A stretch of DNA of 6,899 nucleotides from positions 1 to 6,899 of the forward strand of contig JAFLUV010000126.1 in the NCBI GenBank assembly GCA_022508635.1, given 5' to 3'. The position numbers and the translations under genes are program-made. Source of the stretch: Prevotellaceae bacterium (GTDB lineage Bacteria > Bacteroidota > Bacteroidia > Bacteroidales > Bacteroidaceae). Numbering within the stretch: the stretch's first letter is position 1; each line of letters opens with the position of its first letter. A model generated the notes under the pieces. That model had not been told where the DNA came from and made no database searches. It saw only the letters and a program-made list of their open reading frames with translations. Shown in pieces: positions 6,184-6,899 of the stretch.

Positions 6184-6892
6184 CGTGCACACGCACACCA
6201 TCATGAGCGGCCACGCCTACAGCACCATGCAGGAGATGGTGGCAGCGGCTCAGCAGAAGAAGCTCGACATACTTGGCATCACGGAGCATGCGCCCGGCAT
6301 CCCCGGCACGTGCGCCCCCATCTACTTCCGCAACCTGCACGTCGTGCCGCGGCAGTGGGGAGACCTGCGCCTCATGTTAGGCGTAGAGCTCAACATACTC
6401 GACACCAAGGGGACGATAGACCTTGACGAGCACTACTACAGCCAGCTCGACCTGCGCATTGCCGGCATACACCTGCTCTGCTGGCAGGGCGGAACCGTGG
6501 AGGAGAACACCGCCGGCATGATAGCTGCCATCCGCCACCCCTGGATACAGATCATATCACATCCGGCCGACGGGACAGCCGACCTCCTCTTTGAGCCCAT
6601 CGTCCTGGCAGCCAAGGAGACGGGAACGCTGCTCGAGATAAACAACAGCAGCCTCAATCCGCGGCGCAGGAAGGACTCGGCACATGCCAACACGCTGGAG
6701 CTGCTCCGCCTCTGCAAGCGGTACGAAGTGCCCGTCGTCCTGGGCAGCGACGCGCACATCAGCTTCTCCATTGCCGACTACGACCTGACATGGCCCCTGC
6801 TTGCAGAGACCTCCTTCCCCGACGAGCTCATCCTGAACTACTGCCCCGAGCGCTTCCTGAAGCACATTGAGCAGAAGAACGGCCAGGGATAG
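6161..6892 (+). CDS. PHP-domain phosphoesterase, YcdX-like
   Basis: This 243-residue protein aligns over its whole length with E. coli YcdX, a trinuclear-zinc PHP phosphatase. All metal ligands are present: His10 and His12 in DVHTHT, His18 in SGHAYST, His43 in TEHAPG, Glu76 in GVELN, His104 in AGIH, His134 in ISHP, and Asp197 and His199 in GSDAH. LEINNSS (158-164) is also shared. It is expected to be a cytoplasmic phosphoester hydrolase; the physiological substrate is not known. The start is ATG 6161 or the adjacent ATG 6164, overlapping the pseudouridine synthase gene by 23 or 20 bases, and it ends with TAG at 6890-6892. No Shine-Dalgarno site is visible, so translation probably depends on coupling. 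Histidinol-phosphatase is an alternative name given to PHP proteins, but the YcdX-specific blocks argue against it. Confidence 0.93.
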   Translation: MMKKISLDVHTHTIMSGHAYSTMQEMVAAAQQKKLDILGITEHAPGIPGTCAPIYFRNLHVVPRQWGDLRLMLGVELNILDTKGTIDLDEHYYSQLDLRIAGIHLLCWQGGTVEENTAGMIAAIRHPWIQIISHPADGTADLLFEPIVLAAKETGTLLEINNSSLNPRRRKDSAHANTLELLRLCKRYEVPVVLGSDAHISFSIADYDLTWPLLAETSFPDELILNYCPERFLKHIEQKNGQG

Positions 6893-6899
6893 CCCCCGC

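Noticed and set aside
6893..6899. Terminator after the PHP gene
   Set aside because: Only seven bases remain after the stop codon, too few to judge.

Overview
The window looks like chromosomal housekeeping DNA from a member of the Bacteroidota, most likely order Bacteroidales (Prevotella/Bacteroides-like). Three things point there: Bacteroidota-type promoter -7 boxes (TAnnTTTG) in the one divergent intergenic region; a DUF2851 protein, a family I know mainly from this phylum; and the gene run dapB - lepB - WbqC family, with a signal peptidase I of the long (about 500 residue) Bacteroidales type. Species cannot be fixed from this sequence. No mobile element, CRISPR array, tRNA or rRNA was seen.

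Layout. Positions 1-1561 are read leftward: a DUF2851 protein (344-1561), then an acyl-CoA thioesterase of the YbgC/4HBT hotdog family that overlaps it by ATGA and runs off the left edge (347 down to 1). Positions 1562-1655 form a short AT-rich divergent promoter region. It carries an imperfect inverted repeat and repeated CTTATTTTGyG-like words that coincide with the candidate promoters. Positions 1656-6892 are read rightward as a tightly packed run: dapB, lepB, a WbqC family protein, a long RluA-type pseudouridine synthase and a PHP-domain (YcdX-like) phosphoesterase. The gaps are 73 and 25 bases, followed by overlaps of 10 and 23 bases. This fits one transcript, although an internal promoter before lepB cannot be excluded.

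How the genes work together. DapB makes the diaminopimelate/lysine precursor, LepB releases exported proteins from the membrane, and WbqC family proteins occur in surface-polysaccharide loci, so the first three share a loose envelope theme. The pseudouridine synthase and the phosphoesterase have no obvious link to it; they are joined by translational overlap.

Nothing here amounts to a clearly new defence or mobile system. The points most worth a second look are the roughly 330-residue N-terminal extension of the pseudouridine synthase (coiled coil plus a cysteine-containing block), the repeat cluster in the divergent promoter, the large insertions in LepB, the unknown function of DUF2851 next to a thioesterase, and the marked rise in G+C toward the right end.
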